Assembly (NCBI RefSeq): GCF_030159995.1
Contig: NZ_BSNM01000003.1
Location: 248,001 to 312,000 of the forward strand
Origin: Litoribrevibacter albus
GTDB lineage: Bacteria; Pseudomonadota; Gammaproteobacteria; Pseudomonadales; Litoribrevibacteraceae
Direction: 5' to 3'
DNA length: 64,000 bases
Positions within the stretch are counted from its first letter, which is position 1, and the number at the start of each line of letters is the position of its first letter. Made by a program: the position numbers and the translations under genes. The notes under the pieces are model-generated. The model ran no database searches and was not told where the DNA came from. It saw only the letters and a program-made list of their open reading frames with translations. Shown here piece by piece: positions 8,781 to 19,215 of the stretch.

Positions 8781-8927
8781 ATTGGTTTAATCCTACGTAC
8801 CGTTGCTATGTATATGCAAATAGCTGATATACCTATTTTAATATTAGTCTTGTTATCGACTAAAATCACTATAACTCAAGGCCTTAGCCTCAGTTTTATA
8901 AAAATGTAAAAAAAGTAATATAAAGAG

Positions 8928-8956
8928 TTGACACTCTACCGATGTGTTATTAAGAT
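8928..8956 (+). promoter_or_regulatory. Sigma-70 promoter of the tRNA-Glu/Gly cluster
   Basis: TTGACA (8928-8933) and TAAGAT (8951-8956) are separated by 17 bases, followed by a GC-rich discriminator (ACGCGC) typical of stringently controlled stable-RNA promoters. The first tRNA begins 37 bases later. Confidence 0.88.
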
Positions 8957-8993
8957 ACGCGCACTTTCTGACGAGGTCAGTAGGAAGTACGGA

Positions 8994-9069
8994 GTCCCAT
9001 TCGTCTAGTGGCCTAGGACACCGCCCTTTCACGGCGGTAACAGGGGTTCGAACCCCCTATGGGACGCCA
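8994..9069 (+). tRNA. tRNA-Glu (TTC), copy 1
   Basis: The 76-base cloverleaf has an acceptor stem GTCCCAT / ATGGGAC, a D arm, anticodon loop CTTTCAC with anticodon TTC, a GGTTCGAACC T arm and an encoded CCA end. Confidence 0.97.
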
Positions 9070-9071
9070 AT

Positions 9072-9147
<76 letters not shown>

Positions 9148-9193
9148 ATTATGCATTAGCATAACTTCTTACATCGTTAGTTAAAGTTTTAGT

Positions 9194-9269
9194 GTCCCAT
9201 TCGTCTAGTGGCCTAGGACACCGCCCTTTCACGGCGGTAACAGGGGTTCGAACCCCCTATGGGACGCCA
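9194..9269 (+). tRNA. tRNA-Glu (TTC), copy 2
   Basis: Identical to the copy 200 bases upstream, with anticodon TTC and an encoded CCA end. Confidence 0.97.
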
Positions 9270-9271
9270 AT

Positions 9272-9347
<76 letters not shown>

Positions 9348-9354
9348 GAATTTT

Positions 9355-9384
9355 AAAAACCAGTCTACATGACTGGTTTTTTTA
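9355..9384 (+). terminator. Terminator of the tRNA operon
   Basis: AAAACCAGTC and GACTGGTTTT form a 10-bp stem followed by a T-run, 8 bases after the last tRNA. Confidence 0.9.
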
Positions 9385-9546
9385 TGCCTGTATAAAAGTG
9401 GTTTGATTTTCTTAAGAATTGAGTCGCTTTGTCTGATGTTACGCTATTCTTATAAATCTCTGATTCCCAAAGGGATCAATCAGTTTATTTATTATGCTTT
9501 CTGTTCTAAAGTTATTCGAAAATTATAACTGATAACGGACTACCTT

Positions 9547-12500
9547 TTGGCTTTCTCATTTTCTCAGATTCGCTTGTCTACCAAATTGATTTCGTTTGGT
9601 GTTGTATTGACGGTCTTTGTTGTCGCGTTGACAACATGGTTGGCGATCACTGCCTCAGAGCGGGCGCTTCGTGAATCGATTGAGAGAAATATTGTAAATG
9701 TGGCTGTAAATACTGCCGGCGCCATTGATGAGTTTATGATGGAGCGGGTGGTGGAGCTGAAAATTCTTGCTCAGTCTCAGGTTTTTCAATATCAGGATGA
9801 TCAACAGGTGCAATCCTATATGTTGCCTGTATTGATCGAGAATCCCCATCTAAAACAACTCATTCTTTTTAAAAAAGACGGTAAAACCATCAGTGTTACT
9901 GAAAGCAGTCAGTTAATTGATTGGATTAAAAATCGAGATGATGACAGCCGTCGTTTGTTAATGCAGGCGTTCTCTGCGCGTCAGGGCGATGTTTTCTTTC
10001 GAGATGCTCATATTCGTGGAAATCAGCTGATCGCGTTTATTTTTACTCCCATTGTTGATAACGGCTTAAATGTCATGGGCGTGTTAGCGTCGGTCGTTAA
10101 TCTCGATTATGTTAAAAATAAAGTCTCTGAGATGGATCGACGAACAATCGGCAATAAACATGCATATCTGGTGAATGCCCGAGGCGATGTTCTTTTTTCT
10201 CTTGATCCTTCCAGTCAAACATTTAATCCAATGCCTGACTCAAAGTCGTTTCCAAACCTGCTAGAGCTATTAAAGGATGAAGAAGAGGGCAGTATTAATT
10301 ACCAAGACTCTTCCGGCGAAATGGTTTTGGCCGGTTTTGCTAATTTAAGCGAATACGGGATTAATCATGAAGGCGATTGGTCGCTGGTTGATGTAACTCC
10401 GGAATCGATCGTTATGAAGCCGATTTTTGATCTTCGTAGTGATATGTTCTGGATGTGTATCATGGTGTTGTCGGCGGGTGCTGTGGTTTCTCTGTTCTTT
10501 GCCCGTAGTCTGGTCCGGCCGATTTTTAAACTGTCTAAATCTGTAAAAGAGTTATCTTCAGGGAATCGGTCAGTTCGGGTAGAAATTGAGACCGGCGATG
10601 AGGTGGGGGATTTAGCTGCAGCCTTTAATACCATGAGTGCTCAGATTGAGTCCCAATATGATTCGTTAGAAACGAAAAATATGGAACTTGAACAGGCACG
10701 TGAACGAGCTCAGGAGGCAAGTCGCCACAAGAGTGAGTTCTTGGCTAATATGAGTCACGAAATTCGAACGCCAATGAATGCCATTATTGGTTTTTCCAAT
10801 TTAATGCTGGATACAGAGCTTAATAATAAGCAGCAAGATTTCATTCGAAAGATTCGCGGTTCCTCTCAATCTCTTTTGGGAATCATTAATGACATTCTTG
10901 ATTTCTCTAAGATTGAAGCAGGGAAAATGGATCTGGAGGCCATCGAGTTTGATTTATTGGCTGAACTAGAAGCTGTCATCACAATGTTTGGTGATTCTGC
11001 TCGAAAAAATAATATCGAATTAATTCATCTCCAGGACTTTGATGTTCCCCGTATGGTGAAAGGCGATCCACTTAGGGTTCGCCAAATCTTAATTAACCTT
11101 GTCAGTAACGCGGTGAAATTTACTGATGCCGGTCATGTGGTTGTTCGTGTCAGATTATTGGCTGAGGAGGCGGATGCGGTAGCTATTCAGTTTTGCGTCG
11201 AAGATACCGGTATTGGTATTGCTCAAGATAAACAAGAAATGTTGTTTAGTGAGTTTCAGCAAGCGGATGGTTCAACCAGTCGTCAGTTTGGCGGAACCGG
11301 TCTTGGCCTCGCGATTTGTAAGAAATTAGTAAAAATGATGGGTGGTGCCATCGAAGTCGAAAGTGAAGACGGTGTGGGGAGCACGTTTAGATTTGTGTTG
11401 AGACTACAGCGTGCGGATGATGATTTTGCCTACCCTTCGTTGCATGATGATTTAAAAGGAATTCAGGTATTGGTGGTGGATGACCATCACGAGTCACGCC
11501 AATTCTTTGAGCATGTCTTTGAAAACCTTTCTTGCAAAGTCAAAACGGTCTCTACTTCATTAGATGCGTTGGCTTCTTTACGAGATTTAAGATTCAGTGC
11601 GAGTCTTGATCTTTTGATTGTTGATTTCGATATGCCGGTTATGTCGGGTGAAGCGTTAGTGTCGGAGATTCGGACCATGCCATATCTGGATCAGCTTCCG
11701 ATTATCATGAGTTTAAGTAGTTTGGATGAAGATACGTCTAGGTGTTCTTCAGAGTTCGATGTTCAGAACTTCCTGGAAAAACCGTTAACAATTTGTGGTT
11801 TGGTTGAAGAGGTTGAGCGATCCTTTGGTAAGTTTGTATCCAAAGATGACAGTTCAGAAGGAAAAGACAATACGTTGTTTTGGCCTAATGCTAAGGTGTT
11901 GCTGGTTGAAGATAATCTAATGAATCAGGAGCTTGCTCGCATGATGCTATCCGATTTGGTGGCTCATGTTGAAGTGGCAGGGAATGGCAAAGAAGCCTTG
12001 ATGGCTTTACAGCGTATCGACTTTGATTTGGTATTAATGGATGTACAGATGCCAATTATGGACGGTTTCCAGGCAACCCGAATGATTCGAAAACAGAGCC
12101 AATGGCAAGACTTACCAATCATTGCGATGACGGCAAATGCAATGAAAGGGGATCGTGAAGCCTGTTTGGATGCTGGCATGAGTGATTATTTATCCAAGCC
12201 TGTAGATATTGGTGATTTGAAAGACAAGCTGATCACTTGGTTGCCAATCGATGCAGGTTCGATGGCGATGGAGGTGTTGCAGGCTGATATAGATATTGAT
12301 TCGCCGGATAGCGTTGAAGAGGCATGGATAGATATTGATGCAGCCCTTAAACGTGTAGGAGGAAATGAGAACCGATTGAAGCTGTTGATGAGCATTTTTT
12401 GCCAAGAGTCGATGAATGTGATGACTCGTTTAAATGATGCTATTGCTTCGAAAGATACTCAGCAGTGTATTTTTATTGTGCACAGCATGAAAGGCAGCGC

Positions 12501-12654
12501 CTCCAATCTCTCGGCATTGCCGCTCCGTGAAGCGGCTCTAAGTCTCGAATACGCTTTTAAGAACAAGAACTTAGATGATATCGACTCTTTGAAGGATCGA
12601 TTTGAAGAATGTCTGGCTGGAACGCTTGATGTAGCGAATAACTACAGTGCGTAG
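9547..12654 (+). CDS. Hybrid sensor histidine kinase (Cache-HAMP-HisKA-HATPase-REC-REC-HPt)
   Basis: This 1035-residue phosphorelay protein contains all relay modules. Order: transmembrane helix (about 15-33), periplasmic Cache-like sensor (about 40-290), second transmembrane helix (about 300-320), HAMP, coiled coil, HisKA with His404 in [13 protein letters not shown], HATPase with GGTGLGLAI, receiver 1 with Asp693 ([12 protein letters not shown]), receiver 2 with Asp832 ([12 protein letters not shown]), and HPt with His979 in HSMKGSASN. The layout resembles BarA/GacS-type kinases, but the large Cache sensor differs. The start is TTG after a weak AACGGA site, so the exact start is uncertain. 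No response regulator is adjacent. Confidence 0.9.
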   Translation: MAFSFSQIRLSTKLISFGVVLTVFVVALTTWLAITASERALRESIERNIVNVAVNTAGAIDEFMMERVVELKILAQSQVFQYQDDQQVQSYMLPVLIENPHLKQLILFKKDGKTISVTESSQLIDWIKNRDDDSRRLLMQAFSARQGDVFFRDAHIRGNQLIAFIFTPIVDNGLNVMGVLASVVNLDYVKNKVSEMDRRTIGNKHAYLVNARGDVLFSLDPSSQTFNPMPDSKSFPNLLELLKDEEEGSINYQDSSGEMVLAGFANLSEYGINHEGDWSLVDVTPESIVMKPIFDLRSDMFWMCIMVLSAGAVVSLFFARSLVRPIFKLSKSVKELSSGNRSVRVEIETGDEVGDLAAAFNTMSAQIESQYDSLETKNMELEQARERAQEASRHKSEFLANMSHEIRTPMNAIIGFSNLMLDTELNNKQQDFIRKIRGSSQSLLGIINDILDFSKIEAGKMDLEAIEFDLLAELEAVITMFGDSARKNNIELIHLQDFDVPRMVKGDPLRVRQILINLVSNAVKFTDAGHVVVRVRLLAEEADAVAIQFCVEDTGIGIAQDKQEMLFSEFQQADGSTSRQFGGTGLGLAICKKLVKMMGGAIEVESEDGVGSTFRFVLRLQRADDDFAYPSLHDDLKGIQVLVVDDHHESRQFFEHVFENLSCKVKTVSTSLDALASLRDLRFSASLDLLIVDFDMPVMSGEALVSEIRTMPYLDQLPIIMSLSSLDEDTSRCSSEFDVQNFLEKPLTICGLVEEVERSFGKFVSKDDSSEGKDNTLFWPNAKVLLVEDNLMNQELARMMLSDLVAHVEVAGNGKEALMALQRIDFDLVLMDVQMPIMDGFQATRMIRKQSQWQDLPIIAMTANAMKGDREACLDAGMSDYLSKPVDIGDLKDKLITWLPIDAGSMAMEVLQADIDIDSPDSVEEAWIDIDAALKRVGGNENRLKLLMSIFCQESMNVMTRLNDAIASKDTQQCIFIVHSMKGSASNLSALPLREAALSLEYAFKNKNLDDIDSLKDRFEECLAGTLDVANNYSA

Positions 12655-12684
12655 CTAGATTAACTGGTTTGTGTTTATTGATGG

Positions 12685-12715
12685 AAAGGCTGTTGTAATA
12701 CAGCCTTTTTAGTTT
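12685..12715. terminator. Terminator between convergent kinase and ppsR genes
   Basis: AAAGGCTGT / ACAGCCTTT forms a 9-bp stem with T-rich flanks on both strands, so it can serve the kinase gene (plus) and ppsR (minus). The 3' arm abuts the ppsR stop codon. Confidence 0.8.
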
Positions 12716-13530
12716 TTACGCTCGATGCCTGTTATGTCTAATATCTTGGCGGAGATCTCTTCAATGGAAAAGTAGGTGCTGTTGATATAAGGAATATTCA
12801 TGCGAACAAAGAGTTCTTCAACCATATCCACTTCCATTTCACATTGAGCCAGTGACGCATATCGACTGTTGGCTCTACGCTCATTTCGGATGTTGGATAA
12901 GTTTTCAGCGTCGATTGTTAATCCAAACAATTTGTTTTTATTGGCTTCAAGGAACTTAGGTAGGCCAATCATGCCATCGCGCATGTCTTCTTCTGTTAAT
13001 GGATAGTTGGCCGCACATAAACCGTATTGAAGTGCCATGTAGATACAGGTTGGGGTTTTGCCACACCGAGACACGCCAATCAAAATAATATCGGCTTTAT
13101 CATAGTTTTTAGTGCGAGCGCCGTCGTCGTTATCCATTGCGAAGTGGACGGCATCAATTCGGCCTTTATAACGGTTTTCTTCATCGATGGAGTGTGATTT
13201 ACCTACGGAATAAGAGGAGCTGTGACCGAGCTCTTGTTCAAGAGGGGAGAGGAACGTTTCAAAGATATCAATCGGGAAACCGTCTCCTGTACGGATATAT
13301 TCGCGGATTTCTTTATTGACGATGGTATCGAAAATGATCGGGCGCACACCGTCTTGGTTCTTGGCTGTGTGAATCTTTTCTAGGGTAGAGCGTGCTTTAT
13401 CAATGGTGTCTATGTAAGGCAGTAGAACACGATTGAACTCCATGCCTTCGAACTGACTTAATAACGCATTGCCCAACGCCTCAGCAGTGATACCTGTTCC
13501 ATCGGAAATAAAGAAGACCGTCCTTTTCAT
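12709..13530 (-). CDS. ppsR: Phosphoenolpyruvate synthase regulatory protein PpsR (PEP synthase kinase/pyrophosphorylase)
   Basis: PpsR is a bifunctional kinase/phosphotransferase that uses ADP to inactivate PEP synthase on a threonine and inorganic phosphate to reactivate it. The 273-residue protein begins [20 protein letters not shown], as in the family, and carries the P-loop-like [11 protein letters not shown] used for ADP binding. ATG at 13530 is chosen because GGGA lies 4 bases upstream and it fits the family; in-frame ATG 13542 and TTG 13554 would add non-family residues. It is divergent from ppsA, its target. Confidence 0.95.
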   Translation of the reverse strand: MKRTVFFISDGTGITAEALGNALLSQFEGMEFNRVLLPYIDTIDKARSTLEKIHTAKNQDGVRPIIFDTIVNKEIREYIRTGDGFPIDIFETFLSPLEQELGHSSSYSVGKSHSIDEENRYKGRIDAVHFAMDNDDGARTKNYDKADIILIGVSRCGKTPTCIYMALQYGLCAANYPLTEEDMRDGMIGLPKFLEANKNKLFGLTIDAENLSNIRNERRANSRYASLAQCEMEVDMVEELFVRMNIPYINSTYFSIEEISAKILDITGIERKN

Positions 13531-13775
13531 GTTGTCCCACATCTCTTGACTCAAATGCTGAAAGTATAACGTGATATCCGGTGCTCAGGAAAATTGATCT
13601 AAAAAATACTGAAAATCAACAAATTGTATGTTCGTGCTCCTATACTGAAATTCTTGAGGAATCAGAGAAGTCTATTGATCTGTGCTAGTTTTTGAGGGTT
13701 GTTTTCCAGTAATATACGGCGCAAGATCAGTAGTGCTGGCAAGACCAGGAACACAGTCATAGACAGGAGGCAATC

Positions 13776-16142
13776 TTGAGCGAGAATATTATTTGGTTCG
13801 ATAAATTAGGTATGGCGGACATCGAACAAGTCGGTGGAAAAAATGCTTCTCTGGGTGAAATGATCAGTCATTTAAGCGGTGCTGGTGTCTCTGTTCCGAA
13901 TGGTTTTGCTACAACATCTCATGCTTATCGTACCTTCCTAAACTCAAATAGTTTATCTGATGAAATTAACTCGTTGCTTGATTCATTAGATGTGTCTGAT
14001 GTTATTCAGCTTGCTGAGATTGGGGCTCAAGTTCGATCGTTGATTATGTCAGCTGAGTTCTCTAAAGAGTTTTTAACGGACGTAGAAAAGGCGTTTGAGC
14101 AGCTTTCTGGCGGGCATGATATCGCTGTCGCTGTACGCTCTTCTGCAACAGCAGAAGATTTGCCGGATGCCTCATTTGCAGGACAGCAAGAGACTTTCCT
14201 AAACATTAAAGGTGTTGATGGCGTATTGCAGGCCATCAAAGAAGTGTTTGCCTCACTGTTTAATGATCGAGCCATTTCTTATCGTGCACATTATGGGTTT
14301 GATCATAAGCAAGTGGCGCTGTCTGCTGGTATTCAACGTATGGTTCGCAGCGAGTCAGCAAGTAGCGGTGTGATGTTTACTCTGGATACAGAATCCGGTT
14401 TCCGTGATGCTGTATTTATCACTTCTTCTTATGGATTAGGGGAGACGGTTGTTCAGGGGGCTGTAAACCCTGATGAATTCTACGTTCACAAACCAACACT
14501 TGAAGCCGGTCGTCCTGCGATTCTCCGACGTAACTTAGGCTCCAAAGCAGTGAAAATGGTGTATGCGGATTCAGAGGAAGTGGGTAAAACGGTTGAAACC
14601 ATACCTGTTGAGCGTGCTCAGCGTCAGCAATTATCGATTACCGATGATGAAGTCGTGGAGTTAGCAAAGCAGGCCATTATTATTGAGAACCACTATCAGC
14701 GTCCTATGGATATCGAGTGGGCAAAAGATGGTGATGATGGGAAGCTCTATATCGTTCAGGCTCGTCCAGAAACAGTAAAAAGTCGTGCTTCGAATACACA
14801 GATGGAGCGTTTCTTGTTGAAAGAGACTGGTACTGTGATCGCTGAAGGCCGAAGCATTGGTCATAAAATCGGTTCAGGGCCCGTACGTATTGTTCATGAC
14901 ATTTCTGAAATTGATAAAGTTCAGCCAGGTGATGTTCTTGTTACAGACCTTACTGACCCGGACTGGGAGCCAGTAATGAAGCGTGCGTCTGCTATTGTGA
15001 CTAACCGAGGTGGGCGTACATGTCATGCTGCGATCATTGCTCGTGAATTGGGTATTCCGGCAGTTGTGGGATGCGGTGATGCTACCGAGCGGCTTCAAAA
15101 AGTTGATGCTGTGACTGTGTCCTGTGCGGAAGGGGACACAGGGATGATTTATAAAGGTATGCTGGATTTTGAACGCAAAACGGATCGAGTGGAAAGCATG
15201 CCTGATCTACCTTTTAAAATTATGATGAACGTGGGTAATCCTGATCGGGCATTTGATTTCCAGGCATTGCCGAACGCTGGTGTTGGTTTGGCTCGGTTGG
15301 AATTCATTATTAACCGAATGATTGGTGTTCACCCTAAGGCGTTGCTGAACTTTGATACCTTGCCTGAGGATGTAAAACGTATTGTTGAACGTCGCATGTC
15401 AGGTTATTCAAATCCTGTTGATTTTTACATCGAGAAGTTGGTTGAAGGGATATCGACCCTGGCCGCTGCGTTTGCGCCTAAAAAGGTCATTGTTCGTTTA
15501 TCTGACTTTAAATCGAATGAGTATGCCAATCTTATTGGTGGTCGAATTTACGAACCGGAAGAAGAGAATCCAATGCTTGGGTTCCGTGGTACATCTCGCT
15601 ATATTTCTGAGAGCTTCCAAGATTGCTTCCAACTGGAATGTCAGGCGTTGAGAAAGGTCCGTGATGAAATGGGCTTTACCAATGTTGAAATTATGGTGCC
15701 ATTTGTGCGTACCGTAGGTGAAGCTGAGCAAGTGGTTGAACTCTTGGCTGAGAATGGTCTGAAGCGTGGTGAGAATGGACTTCGCTTGATCATGATGTGT
15801 GAGTTGCCGGCAAATGCATTGCTTGCTGAACAATTTCTTGAGCACTTTGATGGATTCTCAATCGGTTCTAACGATTTAACCCAGTTAACCTTAGGTTTGG
15901 ATCGTGATTCGGGCGTAATTGCTCATTTGTTTGATGAGCGAAACGAAGCGGTGAAAGCCTTATTGTCTATGGCAATTCAAGCTTGTAAAAAAGCCGGTAA
16001 GTACATAGGTATTTGCGGTCAAGGGCCTTCGGACCATCCGGATTTGGCTCAGTGGCTGGTGGCTCAGGGGATTGATAGTGTTTCCTTGAACCCGGATTCT
16101 GTATTGGATACCTGGTTTTTCTTGGCCGATAAAGATAAGTAA
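13776..16142 (+). CDS. ppsA: Phosphoenolpyruvate synthase
   Basis: PEP synthase converts pyruvate, ATP and water to PEP, AMP and phosphate, the entry into gluconeogenesis from C3 acids. The 788-residue protein has the N-terminal ATP-grasp PPDK domain ([33 protein letters not shown]), the swivelling domain with phospho-accepting His417 in GGRTCHAAI, and a C-terminal PEP-binding barrel with [16 protein letters not shown]. The start is TTG, supported by a perfect AGGAGG 5 bases upstream. The neighbouring ppsR gene supplies its post-translational switch. Confidence 0.98.
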   Translation: MSENIIWFDKLGMADIEQVGGKNASLGEMISHLSGAGVSVPNGFATTSHAYRTFLNSNSLSDEINSLLDSLDVSDVIQLAEIGAQVRSLIMSAEFSKEFLTDVEKAFEQLSGGHDIAVAVRSSATAEDLPDASFAGQQETFLNIKGVDGVLQAIKEVFASLFNDRAISYRAHYGFDHKQVALSAGIQRMVRSESASSGVMFTLDTESGFRDAVFITSSYGLGETVVQGAVNPDEFYVHKPTLEAGRPAILRRNLGSKAVKMVYADSEEVGKTVETIPVERAQRQQLSITDDEVVELAKQAIIIENHYQRPMDIEWAKDGDDGKLYIVQARPETVKSRASNTQMERFLLKETGTVIAEGRSIGHKIGSGPVRIVHDISEIDKVQPGDVLVTDLTDPDWEPVMKRASAIVTNRGGRTCHAAIIARELGIPAVVGCGDATERLQKVDAVTVSCAEGDTGMIYKGMLDFERKTDRVESMPDLPFKIMMNVGNPDRAFDFQALPNAGVGLARLEFIINRMIGVHPKALLNFDTLPEDVKRIVERRMSGYSNPVDFYIEKLVEGISTLAAAFAPKKVIVRLSDFKSNEYANLIGGRIYEPEEENPMLGFRGTSRYISESFQDCFQLECQALRKVRDEMGFTNVEIMVPFVRTVGEAEQVVELLAENGLKRGENGLRLIMMCELPANALLAEQFLEHFDGFSIGSNDLTQLTLGLDRDSGVIAHLFDERNEAVKALLSMAIQACKKAGKYIGICGQGPSDHPDLAQWLVAQGIDSVSLNPDSVLDTWFFLADKDK

Positions 16143-16194
16143 TAGCTTCTTATTCTGTAAATGAGTGGCGGGAATACATAAGAGAACTAGGGAT

Positions 16195-16878
16195 ATGGTA
16201 GAAAAGTCGGCGGTTATTTTTGGTGCTACGGGGTTAACAGGAGGTCATTTATTCAATGAGCTCCTAGCTTCGACACATTATCAGCGGGTCTATGCTTTCA
16301 CGAGACGCCCGTTAGATGTTGAAAGTGACCGTTTGACTGTCATTGAAAAGCCTTTGGAAAAAGTATCTTCAGAAGATATTAAGACCTTGCCGGAAGGGGT
16401 GGATGTTTTTATCTGCTTGGGTACGACGATTTCTAAAGCCGGTAGTAAGGACGCGTTTAAAAAGATTGATTACTTTTTGCCAATGAAGTTAGTCAATTTG
16501 TTGTCCTCCAAAGCAGAACATTTCTTACTGATCTCGTCTCTTGGTGCTGATGCCAATGCTGGCTCCTTTTATTTGTCTGTGAAAGGGCAGCTGGAAGATG
16601 ATTTGAAAGTGTTAGATATTAACCGCTTAACGATCTTCAGACCGTCGTTGTTAAAAGGTGATAGGTCTGAGAAGCGGTTAATGGAGGGTATTTCTCTTAA
16701 ATTGAGTGCTCTTATTAACCCGGTTTTCTCTCTTAAACTTCTGCACAAGTATCGTCCTACAGACAGTAAAGATCTGGCGAAAGCCATGTATAAAGTAGCA
16801 ACCGAGCAGGTTGGATTATCCAGTGCTCGAACCAACGTTATCTCATCTGATATGATAACGCGCTTGTTAAACCCCTAA
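16195..16878 (+). CDS. NAD(P)H-binding oxidoreductase (atypical SDR)
   Basis: This 227-residue Rossmann-fold protein has the dinucleotide loop GATGLTGGH at residues 9-17, then VYAFTRRPL, VFICLGTTI and LISSLGADANAGSFYLSVKGQLE. The last resembles the YxxxK region of extended and atypical SDR proteins (HTATIP2/CC3-like). Substrate and direction are unknown. ATG at 16195 is used because the Rossmann strand starts directly after it; an in-frame GTG at 16165 would add ten unlikely residues. It lies 50 bases after ppsA and 15 bases before rraA, so the three probably form one transcript. Confidence 0.82.
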   Translation: MVEKSAVIFGATGLTGGHLFNELLASTHYQRVYAFTRRPLDVESDRLTVIEKPLEKVSSEDIKTLPEGVDVFICLGTTISKAGSKDAFKKIDYFLPMKLVNLLSSKAEHFLLISSLGADANAGSFYLSVKGQLEDDLKVLDINRLTIFRPSLLKGDRSEKRLMEGISLKLSALINPVFSLKLLHKYRPTDSKDLAKAMYKVATEQVGLSSARTNVISSDMITRLLNP

Positions 16879-16893
16879 TGATTGGAGCTGAGA

Positions 16894-17379
16894 ATGGAAT
16901 ACATTACTCCTGACCTATGTGATGAGTATCCTGAAGTACAAGTTTTAGAACCTATCTTTAACAATTTTGGTGGTCGCTCATCTTTTGGTGGAGAAGTTGT
17001 CACAGTTAAATGCTTTGAAGATAACTCTGTTGTTAAAGAGCAAGTGGCACAACCAGGTAAAGGTAAGGTTATGGTTGTTGATGGTGGTGGTTCTATGCGA
17101 GCTGCACTGTTGGGCGACATGTTGGCTGAGAAAGCTGTTGAAAATGGCTGGGAAGGTCTTGTTATCTTTGGTTGTATTCGTGATGTTGATGCAATCATGG
17201 AATTAGATCTAGGTGTTCAGGCGCTAAATACTCATCCTCGTAAAACAGACAAGCGTGGTTTGGGTGATTTAAACGTTGATGTGACATTTGCCGGAGTAAC
17301 AATCAAGCCAGGTATGTTCGTCTATGCAGACAACAATGGGGTGATTCTTTCGGACAAAGCCCTATCAATGCCTGAGTAA
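16894..17379 (+). CDS. rraA: Ribonuclease E activity regulator RraA
   Basis: RraA binds RNase E and inhibits mRNA decay; some homologues act as HMG/CHA aldolases. The 161-residue protein begins [20 protein letters not shown] and contains [10 protein letters not shown] and [15 protein letters not shown], typical of RraA. The short length without added metal-site residues favours the RNase E regulator. GGAG lies 6 bases before the chosen ATG; the in-frame TTG at 16882 overlaps this site. A strong terminator follows. Confidence 0.95.
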   Translation: MEYITPDLCDEYPEVQVLEPIFNNFGGRSSFGGEVVTVKCFEDNSVVKEQVAQPGKGKVMVVDGGGSMRAALLGDMLAEKAVENGWEGLVIFGCIRDVDAIMELDLGVQALNTHPRKTDKRGLGDLNVDVTFAGVTIKPGMFVYADNNGVILSDKALSMPE

Positions 17380-17400
17380 TTGATTACAGCAGTAATAAAT

Positions 17401-17437
17401 ATACAAAAAGAGCCATTAAAAATGGCTCTTTTTGTAT
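17401..17437 (+). terminator. Terminator after rraA
   Basis: A 16-bp perfect stem (ATACAAAAAGAGCCAT and its complement) with a TAAAA loop contains the T-run on its 3' arm. It lies 20 bases after the rraA stop codon. Confidence 0.92.
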
Positions 17438-17495
17438 GGCGACAAATGTAAATTATGAGCTAAGCTAAAAAAAACTTTATTTTATTTAAGGTGTT

Positions 17496-18392
17496 ATGTC
17501 GCAAGAAACGATTCTAATAGTCGATGATATCCCGCAGAACCTTCAAATTTTGGGGCAAGTCCTGTCTCAAGAGGGCTACCGTGTTGCGGTTGCAACTAAT
17601 GGACTACAAGCATTGGATGTGGCTGCTAAGGTTGTTCCTGATTTGATTCTGCTGGATGTGATGATGCCTGAAATGGATGGTTTCGAGGCATGTCGACGGT
17701 TGAAAAAAATCGATGAGCTTGTGAACGTGCCGGTTATTTTCCTCACTGCCAGAAACAGTACTGAGGATGTCGTTGCTGGTTTTGAAGTTGGCGCTGTTGA
17801 TTTTATCAGTAAACCTTTTATTAATGTTGAGCTCTTGGCTCGTGTGAGAACTCAGGTTCGAATCAATACGTTAATGAAAGAACTGGAGCAAAAGAATAAG
17901 GAATTAGAAGAAAAAGCCGTTCATGATGATTTAACAGGCTTGTTTAATCACGGATATATGTTTGAACGATTAAGCTATTGTCAGCAACTTAGCTGGCGAT
18001 ATCATACTCCGTTGTCCGTTATTATGTTCGACTTGGATCACTTCAAACAGGTCAATGATACCTATGGACATCAGGTTGGTGACACTGTTCTTCAAAAAGT
18101 TTCGAACGTGATAAAGAATGCTGTGCGGCAAGTGGATATTGCTGGTCGATATGGCGGTGAAGAATTCATGATAATTTGCCCTGAAACGTCTTTGGAAAAT
18201 ACCTTTATGTTGGCGGAGCGTATTCGAGAGGAAATCGCCAATACTCTGATGGGCGTAGAGGGGTTAACGGTGACAATCAGTGGTGGTGTGGCCGAAAGTC
18301 ATGAGAATGAGCCTGTTGAAAGATTGTTCAATCGTGCCGACGAACTTTTATATAAGTCTAAGCATTCTGGCCGAAATATGATCAGTTGTTAG
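17496..18392 (+). CDS. Response regulator diguanylate cyclase (REC-GGDEF)
   Basis: A receiver domain (1-120; Asp54 in LILLDVMMPEMDG, acidic pair VDD at 9-11, Lys in ISKPF) is joined by a coiled coil (125-143) to a GGDEF domain. The active-site motif GGEEF is at 220-224, and an intact inhibitory I-site RQVD (211-214) lies exactly five residues before it. It should make c-di-GMP from GTP when phosphorylated, with product inhibition. Layout is like WspR/PleD-type regulators. It has its own transcription unit behind a terminator, and no histidine kinase is adjacent, so the partner kinase is unknown; either hybrid kinase nearby is only a guess. Confidence 0.93.
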   Translation: MSQETILIVDDIPQNLQILGQVLSQEGYRVAVATNGLQALDVAAKVVPDLILLDVMMPEMDGFEACRRLKKIDELVNVPVIFLTARNSTEDVVAGFEVGAVDFISKPFINVELLARVRTQVRINTLMKELEQKNKELEEKAVHDDLTGLFNHGYMFERLSYCQQLSWRYHTPLSVIMFDLDHFKQVNDTYGHQVGDTVLQKVSNVIKNAVRQVDIAGRYGGEEFMIICPETSLENTFMLAERIREEIANTLMGVEGLTVTISGGVAESHENEPVERLFNRADELLYKSKHSGRNMISC

Positions 18393-18602
18393 TTTTTATT
18401 TGATCGCTTTGACGCTATTACGGTTGAATCACTCTCATTCGTTTTGTAAATCTTGTTTCTGTTAATGAGTTAGGCAATCAATCTGTTACCTTTGATGTAA
18501 ATTGGTGTGTAAATCTTTGATTTTGATTATAACTTTACTTTTTCATCTTTAGTTTTTGTGCTAACTTGATTAAAAATAATCACTAAAGAGGCTTGGGCCG
18601 AA

Positions 18603-18905
18603 ATGACAAAATCAGAGTTGATTGAAAGAATAGCTGCTCGTCAAAGTCATTTGTCGGTGAAGGATGTAGAGCTTGCTGTTAAAACGATTATCGAACAGAT
18701 GGCTCAGACGCTGGCGAACGGTGAACGAATTGAGATTCGGGGATTTGGAAGTTTTTCTTTGCATTACCGAGAACCGCGTAAAGGAAGAAATCCAAAAACT
18801 GGAGATCCTGTAGAGCTGGCAGGAAAATATGTTCCTCATTTCAAACCAGGTAAAGACCTTCGTGATCAAGTAAACGATGGGATGCTTGAAGAAAAGAAAC
18901 TTTAA
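18603..18905 (+). CDS. ihfB: Integration host factor subunit beta
   Basis: IhfB pairs with IhfA to bend DNA sharply at promoters, origins and recombination sites. The 100-residue HU-fold protein begins [14 protein letters not shown] and has the beta arm [14 protein letters not shown] with the intercalating proline and [18 protein letters not shown] precedes the ATG. In most gammaproteobacteria rpsA lies directly upstream; here that place is taken by a 210-base intergenic region and a diguanylate cyclase gene. It overlaps lapA by one base. Confidence 0.97.
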   Translation: MTKSELIERIAARQSHLSVKDVELAVKTIIEQMAQTLANGERIEIRGFGSFSLHYREPRKGRNPKTGDPVELAGKYVPHFKPGKDLRDQVNDGMLEEKKL

Positions 18906-19204
18906 TGCGATTTTTTAAACTCGTCTTTTTTATCCTCCTGATGGTATTTGTCTTTATCACAGGGGCTGTTTTCGTTGGAGACAACCCTGTTGATGTTAAT
19001 ATCCGTTTTTATCGTTGGCAATTAAGCGATATCCACTTGCCTGTGTTACTTCTAGGAATCTTTTCAATTGGCTTACTGACGGGCGCTTTTGCTACTGGAA
19101 TTCGGATTCTAACGCTGCAATCCAAGTTAGCCTTGATGAAGCGTCAATTAAGCTTGGTTGAGAAAGAACGGGATAAGTTGAGACTACTTGGTCTTAAGGA
19201 ATAG
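18905..19204 (+). CDS. lapA: Lipopolysaccharide assembly protein LapA
   Basis: LapA is a small inner-membrane partner of LapB in controlling LPS synthesis through LpxC turnover. The 99-residue protein has two membrane helices (about 3-22 and 42-64) separated by the VGDNPVDVNIRFY loop and a C-terminal coiled coil (70-95), the DUF1049 layout. Its ATG overlaps the ihfB stop codon by one base, and it precedes lapB by 11 bases, so ihfB-lapA-lapB are translationally coupled. Confidence 0.93.
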   Translation: MRFFKLVFFILLMVFVFITGAVFVGDNPVDVNIRFYRWQLSDIHLPVLLLGIFSIGLLTGAFATGIRILTLQSKLALMKRQLSLVEKERDKLRLLGLKE

Positions 19205-19215
19205 ATGGTTCTTCA

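Noticed and set aside
15498-15845. 115-residue minus-strand frame within ppsA
   Set aside because: Antisense shadow of a strongly conserved enzyme; no independent support.
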